Shown: positions 20,657-32,020 of the stretch, one piece after another
Position numbering within the stretch: the first letter of the stretch is position 1
Layout: the number at the start of each line of letters is the position of its first letter
Source: Adiantum capillus-veneris
Lineage: Eukaryota; Streptophyta; Polypodiopsida; Polypodiales; Pteridaceae
Assembly (NCBI GenBank): GCA_014529385.2
Contig: CM043962.1
Span: forward strand, 45,827,598 to 45,891,597
Direction of reading: 5' to 3'
DNA: 64,000 bases
Position numbers and translations under genes: made by a program
The notes under the pieces: model-generated
What the model was told of the DNA's origin: nothing
Databases searched by the model: none
Seen by the model: only the letters and a program-made list of their open reading frames with translations

Positions 20657-22289
20657 ACAGTCTCATGGCAAATTTTCTCTCTCTCATGTGCTATCTACGA
20701 CAAAAGAGGAATACGCTCTCTTTCGCAATTCTATGGCAAGACGATCTCTCTCACTCGTTTTTATCACTTGCGGCCCTTTCTGCCTATGCACTCTCAAACG
20801 ACGAGAGAGGATCTCTCCCGTCCTCTCTCCTGGAGAATCTCTCTCTATCTCTCTTTCTCTCTCTTTTTGCCACCCAGAGTTGAGCTCTCTTTCTTTTTCT
20901 CCCTCTACCAAGAGAGGTCTCTCTCCCTTTCTCCCTCTCTCGACACCTTTCCTATGGAAGCACCCCTTAGATAAGCTTAATGAGATTTCTTTGTAGTGCT
21001 CTTTTTTCAATTCCCTGCAGAGAGCGAGATCCATCTCTCTCTCTCTCCTCAATCTCCCTCATAGAGAATCTCTCTCTTCTTCCTCGTTTTCAGCAGGACC
21101 GAGCCCTCTTTCTCCTTGTTTATCTTGATAGTCCCGCAAAGGATTCCTCTCTCCTCGTTTCTCTATGCAGCCCCGCTCTCTACAGAATAATCACACAGTG
21201 TCTGTCCTCCAATGACTCCCATGTTGTCTCTCAACCTAGTGCTCCTGGCTTGCTTCTCATGGCCTGCGACAGGACGACCCCCTTCATCTCATCATCTCAT
21301 ACTCCAGCCACACTTAGCACGACTCCCCTTAGTATGGTTCTGGCCCGGTCCGGCTCGCAAAACGACCGTGTCTTCCCAATCCCAATCGACACCCTCACTC
21401 AATCTCTTGCTTCCCCCGCAGCTACGGCCTGCATGGCCTCACCATCTCCTTTCTCTCCCTTGTTCACAGCAGGGCTGAGCCCCTTTGCAGCCAGGTTCTG
21501 ACTCCCCCTCCCTGCAAACGGCGCCCCTTTCATGCTCATCTCCGTCTGCAAACGGTGCTGCCCCTTGCTTCGCTGAATCGACTCCCCTCTCCTCACCACC
21601 CTCTCAATAGTTTGTTAAAAAAAACCTATTAATAAAAGCCCCTCCAAGCTCGGGTTCACACCTCCTCCGTGGCATGCTATAGGGTAAGCATCTCCTCATC
21701 CTGCTCTCAACATCCTACTGGCTTGCAACGAGAGAAACTCTCCCTCTCCATTCTTCATCATGACCCCCTCTTGCATGGCTTGCAAATGGCACCCATGATC
21801 TCTCAATGCCACCTTATCTCCCACTTCACGGGCACGAGCAATCACCCACAAAAGAAACACCATCTCCCTAGCACATTAAACAGACATATTAGAGCACTTT
21901 TTTTTAAACATTTGACAAAGGCTTCTCGGAACTCCCTTTGACAAACACACACACTCTTGCATAGTACGATGAAATCACAAATGATATGCAAAAAAACAAT
22001 AAGCGGCCATTGGTGGCCATCCTCTTCAAAGTCTTGTCCAACCGCCATGGTACACCTCTAGTAGTGACCGATCTCAATCTTTAGTCGTCAAGGTCGTGGA
22101 CTTCATTGTAGCATTTCCAAGTATATCATACCCTGTCAAAACAACTCCTTAAAGCAGACCAAGTGAGATCATCGCCGTGAAAATTATGATAAAACAACCT
22201 TTCAAGCTCACTTCAACACTCAAATCTCATGCGAATGCTTTGTTTCTCTGTCAAAATCCCCATGCCCTTGGCCAAAAAAAAGTGCAACA
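20147..22289 (-). repeat. N1 left LTR (3' LTR in element orientation)
   Basis: On the plus strand it begins TGATGGATATTT and ends AGTGCAACA. Bases 20,590-21,110 are very CT-rich (GA-rich in element sense), and the open frames there are low-complexity artefacts. It matches 23,978-26,098 throughout. Confidence 0.9.
20594..20653. repeat. (CT)30 microsatellite
   Basis: Sixty bases of pure CT dinucleotide within the N1 left LTR, matched by 24,423-24,486 in the right LTR. The array is therefore part of the element and was copied with it. Confidence 0.95.
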
Positions 22290-22309
22290 GTGGCGTCCTG
22301 CGGGGAAAA

Positions 22310-23770
22310 CTAGCCTGCTAGTGTGAACCCAAAATTTCCGGTTAGACCAGTGCCTTGTCCATTAATTGGGCTTTTCTTTTTCCATTTAAATTTTACCCTT
22401 TTTCTATTATTTTCCCTCTTTTCTTTATCTTGCCAAAACCCCCTTGAATGGGAAACAAACTCACTCTTTGGCACATATGGTACCCAATGTGGTAGAGAAG
22501 AAGTGTCATCACTAAAAACAGGTGCTTCGTTAGCTTGCAAAGGTGTTGGAGTGAGAGATGGTGGAATAGGAACATTAGAAACACATGTCATAGCTGTCGA
22601 ACAAGTCTCTCTGTTGGATCTCTCAGCCTCTAAGGTTACCCTCCATTGGACTGCTAGGGCGGTAGCTTCAAAGGCCTCCCCCACAACCCTAGCTTGTGCA
22701 TATGCATCATCAAGTTTCTTTGGATCTGACAACCTCACATGAAATTGAATATTCGTCAACATACCCGTAAGAAAACATTCCAGCAAAACTCTCTCATCAA
22801 AACCGTAGGGATCACAATGCTTCATCTTGAAAGTATGAAAACGCTTAATATACTCATCAATTGGTTCACCCTCCCCTTGGAAGAATTCTAACAAGGTCCC
22901 AAAGACTAAACAAGAAGGCAAAATAGGAGAGAATCTGGAAACAAAAGCGCTACCCAATCCATCCCAAGTTTGGATCAAATGTGGAGAATGACGCATCATA
23001 CTAAGGTACCATTTCATAGCTACCCCAGTGAGAAAAGCAAGAAAGAACCTCATGAGATCTTTAGGCGTGTCATAACCCTCAAACCAACAAGCTTGAACAA
23101 ATTGCAGTAAATGGGAGTCAGCTGTAACAACCCCAACGCCATCAAAGGGTGTCAACCTCACAATCCACTGGTCAATATGTCGCTCCCTAGCTTGGGGAAT
23201 GGGTGGTGGGCTCAAAGCATCATAAGCATTAGTAACCACGGGATCTGCAACTAGAGAATCATGCTGCTCTCTCGAAAAAACATTTTCAATATGAACCACA
23301 TCGTCATTAGAAACATCAAGATTGCGAACACTAGAACCATCACAAACATCTTCTATAAGGACAATGTCGTCAAAATGTGTGGCTGCAATCACACGCTTAT
23401 CCCTTGCGAAAAACCCGACCCCTTCTAAAGGATGCATCTCGTCATCGATATGCTCAGAAGAATGTGTAAACCCCACTCCATACAACACCTCATCAACAAG
23501 GGTGGGAGGGTGGGAAAGAACAAGAGGTAAATAACCATTCTCCTCCGTAAGAAAAGATTCAATAAAAGTGGCATCTTCCACTACATTGGCCAAAAAGCCA
23601 TCCCATATGCACTGGTCAAGAGTCGCACTATCTCTTAATTCTTCGCTCCAAGCAATATCCTCAAGGGAAATGCCCTCGTCTTCATCCACTTCATCGCTCA
23701 AATGGGCTAAAAACTCATCCCAAATTTTATAAAAGCCTAAAGGCTCACCAACATCATCATCAATATTCAA
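22310..23770 (-). CDS. N1 gag, intact
   Basis: A 486-codon open frame on the minus strand, the only intact retroelement gene of this size in the window. The N-terminal 190 residues are acidic (for example DEVDEDEG). The gag core lies at about residues 200-360, with FLAFLTGVAMKWYL, WDGLGSAFVSRF, EPIDEYIKRFH and ECFLTGML, which fit the retrotransposon gag family. The C-terminus is basic (KRVKFKWKKK) and has no CCHC knuckle. The product would form particles, probably with enzymes supplied by another element. The stop codon is about 20 bp from the LTR, so there is no room for pol. Confidence 0.85.
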   Translation of the reverse strand: MNIDDDVGEPLGFYKIWDEFLAHLSDEVDEDEGISLEDIAWSEELRDSATLDQCIWDGFLANVVEDATFIESFLTEENGYLPLVLSHPPTLVDEVLYGVGFTHSSEHIDDEMHPLEGVGFFARDKRVIAATHFDDIVLIEDVCDGSSVRNLDVSNDDVVHIENVFSREQHDSLVADPVVTNAYDALSPPPIPQARERHIDQWIVRLTPFDGVGVVTADSHLLQFVQACWFEGYDTPKDLMRFFLAFLTGVAMKWYLSMMRHSPHLIQTWDGLGSAFVSRFSPILPSCLVFGTLLEFFQGEGEPIDEYIKRFHTFKMKHCDPYGFDERVLLECFLTGMLTNIQFHVRLSDPKKLDDAYAQARVVGEAFEATALAVQWRVTLEAERSNRETCSTAMTCVSNVPIPPSLTPTPLQANEAPVFSDDTSSLPHWVPYVPKSEFVSHSRGFWQDKEKRENNRKRVKFKWKKKSPINGQGTGLTGNFGFTLAG

Positions 23771-23956
23771 GGTCTAGGTAGCAACAGACGTCAAAATAAC
23801 CCTTTTTTTGGAATCCCCCCGCCTAGATATGAATGCATCCCAGATGGCCGCGAGGAAAGAAACCAGCCTAAAAATCAAATACAAGCAAAAATGAAAAACT
23901 ATCTCCATCTCTGAGAATTGTAGGTACTTCGCTCAAGCGAGAACGCTAGAAGCTGG

Positions 23957-23976
23957 GTCCCACCGGGCGTGCCACT
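23957..23976 (-). other. N1 primer binding site
   Basis: On the minus strand TGGCACGCCCGGTGGGACCC begins one base after the LTR end. The TGG start and the position are those of a tRNA primer site; I have not identified the tRNA. A similar TGGCGTCCTGCGGGGAAAAC lies at the opposite interior end (22,291-22,310) in plus orientation. Confidence 0.6.
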
Positions 23977-23977
23977 G

Positions 23978-24421
23978 ATGGATATTTTTCTATGCCTGGG
24001 CCATGGAGCAGGACCAGACAAGAAATACCAAGCAAAGACAAAAAGACAAACTCCCAACCCAAGCCCACCAACAAGGAACTATGGCTGGAGATGTGCTGCT
24101 AATATCTGTTGCCAAGGAATATGCAATGCAATCTCGGTGCCAGATCTCACCAATGATTATCCACGAACATGATCACTTAATAATTCAGCAAAAAGCAAAA
24201 GAGAGAATGTTGTCTTTAGTTTGAAAGAGAGAGACGAAAATCGAGACGAGAACGAGATATTGTGAAATTATTGAGCAATTTGAATAGTGAAAATATTGTT
24301 TTTACAACAAGATTTACAAAACTTATCTTTGGCTTCAAAACCTTTTGTCGATGTAGCTTCGTAGGCTTCCACTTTGCTTGAAGGTATCAGGCTTACACCC
24401 AATAGGGCAGCGTGGTGACTC

Positions 24422-24489
<68 letters not shown>

Positions 24490-26098
24490 ACAGTCTCATG
24501 GCAAATTTTCTCTCTCTCATGTGCTATCTACGACAAAAGAGGAATACGCTCTCTTTCGCAATTCTATGGCAAGACGATCTCTCTCACTCGTTTTTATCAC
24601 TTGCGGCCCTTTCTGCCTATGCACTCTCAAACGACGAGAGAGGATCTCTCCCGTTCTCTCTCATGGAGAATCTCTCTCTATCTCTCTTTCTCTCTCTTGT
24701 TGCCACCGAGAGTTGAGCTCTCTTTCTTTTTCTCCCTCTACCAAGAGAGGTCTCTCTCCCTTTCTCCCTCTCTCGACACCTTTCCTATGGGAGCACCCCT
24801 TAGATAAGCTTAATGAGCTTTCTTTTTATTGCTCTTTTTTCAATTCCCTGTAGAGAGCGAGATCGATCTCTCTCTCTCCTCGATCTCCCTCATAGAGAAT
24901 CTCTCTCTTCTTCCTCGTTTTCAGCAGGACTGAGCCCTCTTTCTCCTTGTTTCTCCTCTCTCCTCGTTTCTCTATGCAGCCCCGCTCTCTACAGAATAAT
25001 CACACAGTGTCTGTCCTCCAATGACTCCCATGTTGTCTCTCAACCAAGTGCTCCTGGCTTGCTTCTCATGGCCTGCGACAGGACGACCCCCTTCATCTCG
25101 TCATCGCATACTCCAGCCACACTTAGCACGACTCCCCTTAGTATGGTTCTGGCCCGGTCCGGCTCGCAAAACGACCGTGTCTTCCCAATCCCAATCGACA
25201 CCCTCACTCATTCTCTTGCTTCCCTTGCGGCTACGGCTTGCATGGCCTCACGATTTCCTTTCTCTCCCTTGTTCACAGCAGGGCCGAGCCCCTTTGCAGC
25301 CAGGTTCTGACTCCCCCTACCTGCAAACGGCGCCCCTTTCATGCTCATCTCCGTCTGCAAACGGTGCTGCCCCTTGCTTCGCTGAATCGACTGCCCCCTC
25401 CTCGCCACCCTCTCGATAGTTTATTAAAAAAAACCTATTAATCAAAGCCCCTCCAAGGTCGGGTTCACACCTCCTCCGTGGCATGCTATAGGGTGAGCAT
25501 CTCCTCAGCCTGCTCTCGACATCCTACTGGCTTGCAACGAGAGAAACTCTCCCTCTCCATTCTTCATCATGACCCCCTCTTGCATGGCTTGCAAATGGCA
25601 CCCATGATCTCTCAATGCCACCTTGTCTCCCACTTCACGGGCACGAGCAATCACCCACAAAAGAAACACCATCTTCGTAGCACATTAAACAGACATATTA
25701 GAGCACTTTTTTTTAAACATTTGACAAAGGCTTCTCGGAACTCCCTTTGACAAACACACACACTCTTGCATAGTACGATGAAATCACAGATGATATGCAA
25801 AAAAACAATAAGCGGCCATTGATGGCCATCCTCTTCAAAGTCTTGTCCAACCACCATGGTACACCTCTAGTAGTGACCGATCTCAATCTTTAGTCGTCAA
25901 GGTCGTGGACTTCATTGTAGCATTTCCAAGTATATCATACCCTGTCAAAACAACTCCTTAAAGTAGACCAAGTGAGATCATCGCCGTGAAAATTATGATA
26001 AATTAACCTTTCAAGCTCATTTCAACACTCAAATCTCATGCAAATGCTCTGTTTCTCTGTCAAAATCCCCATGCCCTTGGCCAAAAAAAAGTGCAACA
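23978..26098 (-). repeat. N1 right LTR (5' LTR in element orientation)
   Basis: Partner of 20,147-22,289, with the same termini. Because N1 reads on the minus strand this is the LTR that would drive its transcription. It contains the (CT)n array. Confidence 0.9.
24423..24486. repeat. (CT)32 microsatellite
   Basis: Counterpart of the array at 20,594-20,653, four bases longer, in the other LTR of N1. Confidence 0.95.
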
Positions 26099-26103
26099 GG
26101 TAG

Positions 26104-27486
26104 CTAGTAGCGGCTGGTTATTTCCTATAGTGATAGTTCCAAAGAAGAACGACAAGCTCAGAGTCTGTGTTGACTATAGGAAACTCAATGCCCAAACCAT
26201 TTATAAAGAACCCTTTCCACTACCATTTATAGATATGATGTTGGATGAAATTGCAGGCCATGAAATGTATAGCTTTATGGATGGCTATAGTGATTGTAAC
26301 CAACTAAATCATGTAATGATCCAACTACATTTCAGAGATGTATGATGGAAATCTTCAATGAGTTTCTGCATAAATTTCTAGCCATCTTCGTGGACGATTT
26401 CACTGTGGTTTCCACTGAAGAGATGCACATATTATTTTTGGAGATGGTTTTTCAAAGGTACAGTAAGAAAAGATTATGCTTAAACCCATTTAAGTCTTTG
26501 TTTATGGTCTAGAAAGGTCAATTATTGGGACACATTGTTTCAAGAAATAGCATCGAGATGGTTGAGGACAAGATCAAGAGTATTTAGCAAGCTAGAGCGC
26601 CAACTACGATTTCAGAATTAAGTTCATTCTTAGGGTACATAAATTTCTATTGAAGATTTGCTCATATATTTGCAGCCAAATCCTTACCCCTTTGAATGAA
26701 CTCACAAAGAAAGAAACTAAATACATTTGGACTGAAGAATGTGAGAAAAGCTTTCAATGCTTGAAAGATGCAATTAGCAAGCCTGCCAGTTCTTTGCCAA
26801 CCCAACTAGGATATTATCTTTCATGTACATGTTGATGCTTCAGGGATGGCGATGGGGGCTATACTAGCTTAGCCTAATGGGAAGATGGACTACCCAGTCT
26901 ACTTTGCTAGCCACATGTTCATTTCAGCAGAACAAGGGCATTCAACAACAGAAAGAGAGGCACTATGAATAGTGTTTAGTGCAAATAAGTTCATGCATTA
27001 CCTACTAGAAAATCTATTTCACTTTTATGTGGATCATCAAGCTTTATCGTTTTTGATCAATAAACTGATCATACAAGGAAGATTGATTAGAGGGATGATG
27101 TTCTTAATAGAATTCAAATTCAAGATTCTCCACAAACCAAGAAAGTCACATTGTGGAGCATACTTTCTTTTAAGAAGCACTGAAGGGTACTCTGAAACAT
27201 CCTTGAGGGATGAACCAATAGATGTTGAACTATTTTAAAGCATAGCTGAGGAAGAACCAGACCCAGAATGGCAAGAATTATATGATTTCCTTTAGCTAGG
27301 CAAATTCCCAGAAGAGTGGTCTCAAAATAAGAGAAAGACACTAATCATTCGAAGTCTGAAATTCACCATCATTGCAGGAGTGCTTTATAGGTTGGTAATT
27401 GATGGAGTGTCTTGACAATGTGTACCTTTTAAAGCACACATGCAATTCATCATTGAAGCACATGATGGTGATGCTGGAGGGCATTT
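26104..27486 (+). pseudogene. G2 RT second half, RNase H, start of integrase
   Basis: Continues the gene cut at 20,142. RT block FPIVIVPKKNDKLRVCVDYRK (26,126-26,190; read in two parts around LFPIV), then MYSFMDGYSDCNQ near 26,266. Next comes a direct jump to a DPTTFQR-type block, so about 150 bp of RT around the FGL-NAP motif is deleted near 26,310. FVDD is at 26,387-26,398 and GHIVSRN at 26,529. RNase H shows HVDASGMAMGAILA (26,829) and FYVDHQALSFLINK (27,026). The integrase zinc finger begins EAHDGDAGGHF (27,452-27,486) and is cut by N2. Several stops are present. Confidence 0.75.
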
Positions 27487-27558
27487 TGATAGCTATGGTG
27501 TGTGCTGACGATGGGGAACCATGGTCCTTTGGGAGTGTGCAGAAGAAGAAGAAGAAGA

Positions 27559-27615
<57 letters not shown>

Positions 27616-27797
27616 CGACACAGCAAGAAGAAAAATCACGCTATGATTTTTTTTTTTTTGTGTAAACTCCTTACAATATAGATAGCAAACAACTTGCCAT
27701 GCATAACTTGACTTACCACTGAACCTACAGTGCATGCTATAAGGGACTGTGCCCACCATGGGGTATGGACAACCGAACTGGGATTGCAAACGCAACA
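27487..27797 (-). repeat. N2 left LTR (3' LTR)
   Basis: Begins TGATAG and ends CGCAACA on the plus strand. It contains an (AAG)n-(GA)n array at about 27,541-27,613. Relative to the right LTR about nine bases are missing after TGATAG and the GA array is shorter. Confidence 0.8.
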
Positions 27798-27809
27798 ACC
27801 CCCCCTCAA
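27798..27809 (-). other. N2 polypurine tract
   Basis: On the minus strand TTGAGGGGGGGT directly precedes the LTR start TGTTGCG. This is the expected plus-strand primer site of the element. A separate run of 14 C (27,881-27,894) lies further inside. Confidence 0.6.
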
Positions 27810-28121
27810 TCCCAAACCACTGACAATGGACTCGAGACAGACCATGGTAGAGTTTATTCACCTGAAACCATGAGTAGAAGCCCCCCCCCCCCCCTTGACA
27901 ATAACATAGGTGTGTGTGCATTTCCTTCAAACAACCATCAATGTGAGACATAGCAAAACTCGACCAAACAACAAAGGGATGGTCTTACCACTTTTTATGT
28001 GGCAGTGTGTATAACCCGTATAGCTATTGATAAATGATTGACATAAAAGGAAACATAAAGACAAACTGAAAAAAAACTAGACGACATCACTTTCTATGAA
28101 AAGCATTGGTGTTGCACCATC

Positions 28122-28914
28122 TTAATCACCTTCAACCATATTGATATGTCGCTTATTCTTCTTAAAGCATTTTTTCGAAGGATGATTAGTCTTTCCACAA
28201 TGGGTGCAAGGATTTTTATTGAAACAATTCTTGGTTTGATGGTTGCTGAGTCCAAGGTCTAGTACTAGTAGTAGGCCTAGTTGAATTGACAGTTGAAGTG
28301 CAACCATGAGCTACATATGCAGTCGGTACGAAAGGGATGATTCATGGTACTCGTTTCTCTTCTCCCTGCTGTGAGTTAACAATACCATCCAAAGAAGTCA
28401 GAGGATCCTTGTCCTTTAAAATAGTGACAATTTGATGAAATTCTATCGAGAGGCTATTCAAAAAAACTGCTATAAGATCTTCATCTAGCATAGAGGCTTC
28501 AACATAAATGAGCTGTGTTTTGATGCTCTGTAGTCTATTAGCTAAAGCTGTAATGTTTTCATCTTCACGCATGCAAAGAGAATATAATTCCATTTTTAAA
28601 CTCATTTTTGAATACTTAGCTTTGGCACCAAACAACTTTTCTAACTCTATCCAGGCAGCGCTTGAATAATCAACATCATCCAATTAATGAATAAAGTCAT
28701 CTCCTAAGGAAGTTAGAATGATACCAAAAGCTTGTTCGTCTTTCCTTTGTTGCTTGGCAGAGAGGGCTCAAGTTACTGCAGCTGTAGTGCCTGCTTCGTC
28801 GGTTGCGAGAGGCTTGACCACGTTCCATAGGTTTTTTCGCATCAAATAACCTTTTACCTTGATCTACCAAGTGTGGAAACTGGATCCATTATATTTGTCG
28901 ACTTTCAACGCCAT
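28122..28914 (-). pseudogene. N2 copia-type gag
   Basis: Starts MALKVDKYNGSSFHTW on the minus strand at 28,914. Three in-frame stops follow: after HTW, inside AVT-ALSAKQ, and before LDDVDYSS at 28,684. The longest frame, 28,342-28,683, has WIELEKLFGAK, LANRLQSIKTQL and VFLNSLSIEFHQIV, typical of the copia gag domain. A complete CCHC knuckle, CTHCGKTNHPSKKC, lies near 28,165-28,206 in another frame. It would package RNA of the element; as it stands it is broken. Confidence 0.75.
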
Positions 28915-29430
28915 GTTGAAGTCTTTAAAAGGTGAAGGGTTCGGTTAGATTTGACTTGTAGCATAAATCCAATCAACTTTTGAAGTTCCGAAGCAAGGGT
29001 GTTGAATCTTTATAATATGACTAATACCATTTTATGTCAATTTACTATTTTGAGTTTGTCGCCAACATGACTGAACACCGAGCACGGATTGCACAAAAGT
29101 GTAGCATGAAATACCTTGCAAGGGTGAGAATGCCCATTTGCTTGAAAATTAAAATAGGGTTGGCCACTTTTAATAAGGTGTGGACATAAAGGTAAAAGAA
29201 ATCTCTCTGTGTAGAGATGGCGCAACAAACGACGTGAGGTTTTTGGCTCGCAACAGGCACTTGATGCTGAATTGGGAGGCACTCAGGAGACGAGATCTTA
29301 TCAGCAAGCCATGGCGAACAGTTTGATGATGAATTTTCTCGGTTTGCTACCGATCATTCAACTGCTTCTCTCCTCTCTAAGTGACCGCTCCTGCGTTGGT
29401 GTACCGAGCCAAGATTGAGAGCATCACCTC

Positions 29431-29442
29431 GCTCTGATACCA
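29431..29442 (-). other. N2 primer binding site, initiator tRNA-Met
   Basis: TGGTATCAGAGC on the minus strand, two bases from the LTR end. This is the standard plant Ty1/copia primer site. Confidence 0.85.
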
Positions 29443-29444
29443 GT

Positions 29445-29800
<356 letters not shown>

Positions 29801-30506
29801 CATTGTTTAGTTAACATCACATATAAGAAAATCCTTCAAAATCCTTCAGGCAGGATTATGGTGGCAATCGATGATGGTTGATGACATAAAATTTTGTAAA
29901 AGTTGTGATATTTGCCAGAGGACGGGCAGACCCACAACAACTGACATGACACCACTAACTCCAATTTTTCCATTAGGAATCTTTATGAAATGGGAACTTG
30001 GATTTCGTGGGACCATTCAAAAAGATCACTCCCAAAAAGAATAAGTACATCATTATGGATACCTGCTATGTTAGCAAATGGGTGGAGGAAAAAGCTCTAC
30101 CAGACAACACTACTAAGTCAACTTTTCATTCCTTTATGAGAATATCATGTGAAGATATGGTTTTCCCATATTGAGATAGTGTCAGACCAGGGCACTCATT
30201 TCATTAATGATATGATGGAGATTCTCATGGAAAGTTTTCAGTCAAACACAGGAAGTGAACACCATACTATCCCAGATGCAATGGTCAGACTGGAAGCAAT
30301 AACAAAACTATCAAGACTATTCTTACAAAGATTGTTCAAAAAGAGCCACACCATTAGGACACCAAACTTCAGAAAACATTATGGGCCTGCTGAACTGCTT
30401 ACAAACTCACAAAGGACATGACTCCATTCAAATTGGTCTATGACACATAAGCAGTTGTACCTATGGGATTTGTGGCTCCATGTTTAAGACCAGTAGTTGA
30501 ATATGA
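29801..30506 (+). pseudogene. G2 integrase core
   Basis: Continues the zinc finger cut at 27,486: CKSCDICQR (29,905-29,931), then LDFVGPF near 30,001, IIMDTCYVSKWVEEKAL (30,050) and SDQGTHFIND (30,181), then an NGQTG-type block near 30,281, where a frameshift removes the Glu context. DMTPFKLVYDT lies at 30,418. C1 is inserted at 30,507. Ten bases (AAATCCTTCA) are tandemly duplicated near 29,833-29,849. Confidence 0.7.
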
Positions 30507-30736
30507 TGTTACCATATACATGTCGTAGTGATGTGTGTGAACACACTAGGACCGTCGAGGCATTTTTTCCCTCTTTAGGAGGTTTTTGCCCCCGTGCATT
30601 GTATATATGCCCATCACTCTAAGGCTATCTATCTTTCCATTGCACACTAAGTAAATTAAACACTCTCAGTTGTGTGCCTTGATCTTCCTTCATCTTCTCC
30701 AAGCTATGTGTGTTTTTCTGCAACCTAATTCCAACA
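30507..30736 (+). repeat. C1 5' LTR
   Basis: Starts TGTTACCATATA and ends AATTCCAACA. TATA-like GTATATATGC near 30,600. Its 3' end is two bases from the primer site. Confidence 0.85.
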
Positions 30737-30738
30737 AT

Positions 30739-30750
30739 TGGTATCAGAGC
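30739..30750 (+). other. C1 primer binding site, initiator tRNA-Met
   Basis: TGGTATCAGAGC, the usual Ty1/copia primer site, directly after the 5' LTR. Confidence 0.9.
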
Positions 30751-31059
30751 AGGTTGCATCCTCCCGGGCTTAGTCGCCAGCAACTCCAGCACACGCCAGC
30801 TCGCTTTCTTCAATTTCAGTGAGCTTTGGCAAGCGTTCGCAAGTTGACTCAGATTTCTGATTCGGGTTCATTTCGGCCTCCGTTTCCACTACAACCAGGT
30901 CTGCAAAGGCAATTTTGTCATTTTGTGCAAAATTTTTGTCAATGCCAAATACTGCATAACAGGTCCGATATAGTCTATTGTGGGTTGTGTTGTATAGCCC
31001 GTACTGGTATCACTCAGTTTCTCCTCATTTCAGGCAGGTTTCACATTAGATGCATGCAT

Positions 31060-31995
31060 TTTCAATGTCTGACAACAACATAGATGTGTTCAAGATGTTT
31101 GTTGTTGAGAATGTATTGGATGGGGACAATTACCCTATGTGGGCTTACTTACGTGATGCAATATGTTCTTGTGTCAAAGGGCATCTGAAATATTGTGCAT
31201 GGAATTGATGTACGTCCTGGTTATGAGGATGTTGCAAGTCTTGTGCTATTAGAGTTGTTTTACCTACGGTAGAACAAGCTTGTTGGGATGTAAAGGATGC
31301 GTAGGCTCATGTGTTCATTGTGTTGTTTGTGAAGCGCACCATTACTCCTCAGATTTGTTCAGCGAACTATGCAAAACAGGCTTGGGATATTCTAGCAAGT
31401 CTTTATGCAAGCCGCAATGAGGCTAAAATTGCTTTGTTTCGTAAAGAGCTGGAATTGAAGATTATGCATGAGGAAGATGATATGGAAACTTTCCTTTCTG
31501 GTGTCAAGGATATCAATGAGTACCTTATTTCTACAAGTGAAGTCATTTCAGAGAGTTCCCTTGTGCAGACTGTTCTTGATGCATGTCTCACCAGACTCTT
31601 ACAGACTTTTGCTAGTACTTGGAGACTTATGACCCAAGGAAATCTTGAAGTTGTCAAGTTTGATGCATTATGCACATTGCTGTTGCAAGAGTTACTTTCC
31701 AAAAAAATTAGGACTAGGCAAGCGTGAAGTTGAACGAGATTTAATTGTTTCTCAAAGAAAGGGTGGTAACAACAATGCAACCACTTCTTATGGTTCTGCT
31801 ACGAGTGGAAATTTTCTGTTCCTAAAGCTTCTGTTGGCAACAATTTGTCTGGAAATTCTGGTGATAAGGGCAAAAACAAGATGTGTTTCCATTATTGTAA
31901 ATCTAATGATCACTTGATCAAGCACTGTCCTAAGTTGAAGGCAAAGAGGCTAAGAAGAAAGAGGGTGGTTCCACTGCAAATGCTGGTTCCACTAC
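31060..31995 (+). pseudogene. C1 gag
   Basis: Starts MSDNNIDVFKMF at about 31,063 and contains LDGDNYPMWAYLRD, then stops and a frameshift. The best open frame is 31,311-31,727 (AWDILASLYASRNEAKIALF, FLSGVKDINEYL), typical of copia gag. A zinc knuckle, CFHYCKSNDHLIKHC, near 31,878-31,922 has one residue more than usual between its first two Cys. Confidence 0.7.
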
Positions 31996-32020
31996 AAATG
32001 CAGCCATTATTGAGTCTTCT

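Larger units (their letters stand above)
20147..26098 (-). mobile_element. N1: nested gag-only LTR element (TR-GAG type)
   Basis: Boundaries are exact: target duplication GGTAG at 20,142-20,146 and 26,099-26,103, and on the minus strand the LTR begins TGTTGCAC and ends ATCCATCA. The two LTRs (2,143 and 2,121 bp) flank a 1,688-bp interior (22,290-23,977) holding one intact gag and no protease, RT or integrase. Such elements are known as TR-GAGs and depend on proteins from another element. The LTRs are nearly identical apart from a block of about 28 bp near 21,120-21,148 present only in the left one and a change in CT-repeat length, so the insertion is comparatively young. It splits the G2 RT. 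Confidence 0.9.

Noticed and set aside
20516-20996. Overlapping Ser/Leu-rich ORFs over the CT array, and the same at 24,378-24,853
   Set aside because: They translate the (CT)n and CT-rich LTR of N1 in several frames. The low-complexity composition and presence in both LTRs show that they are not genes.
22323-22742. Plus-strand ORF opposite N1 gag
   Set aside because: A shadow of the intact minus-strand gag, whose composition and motifs are clearly those of the real gene.
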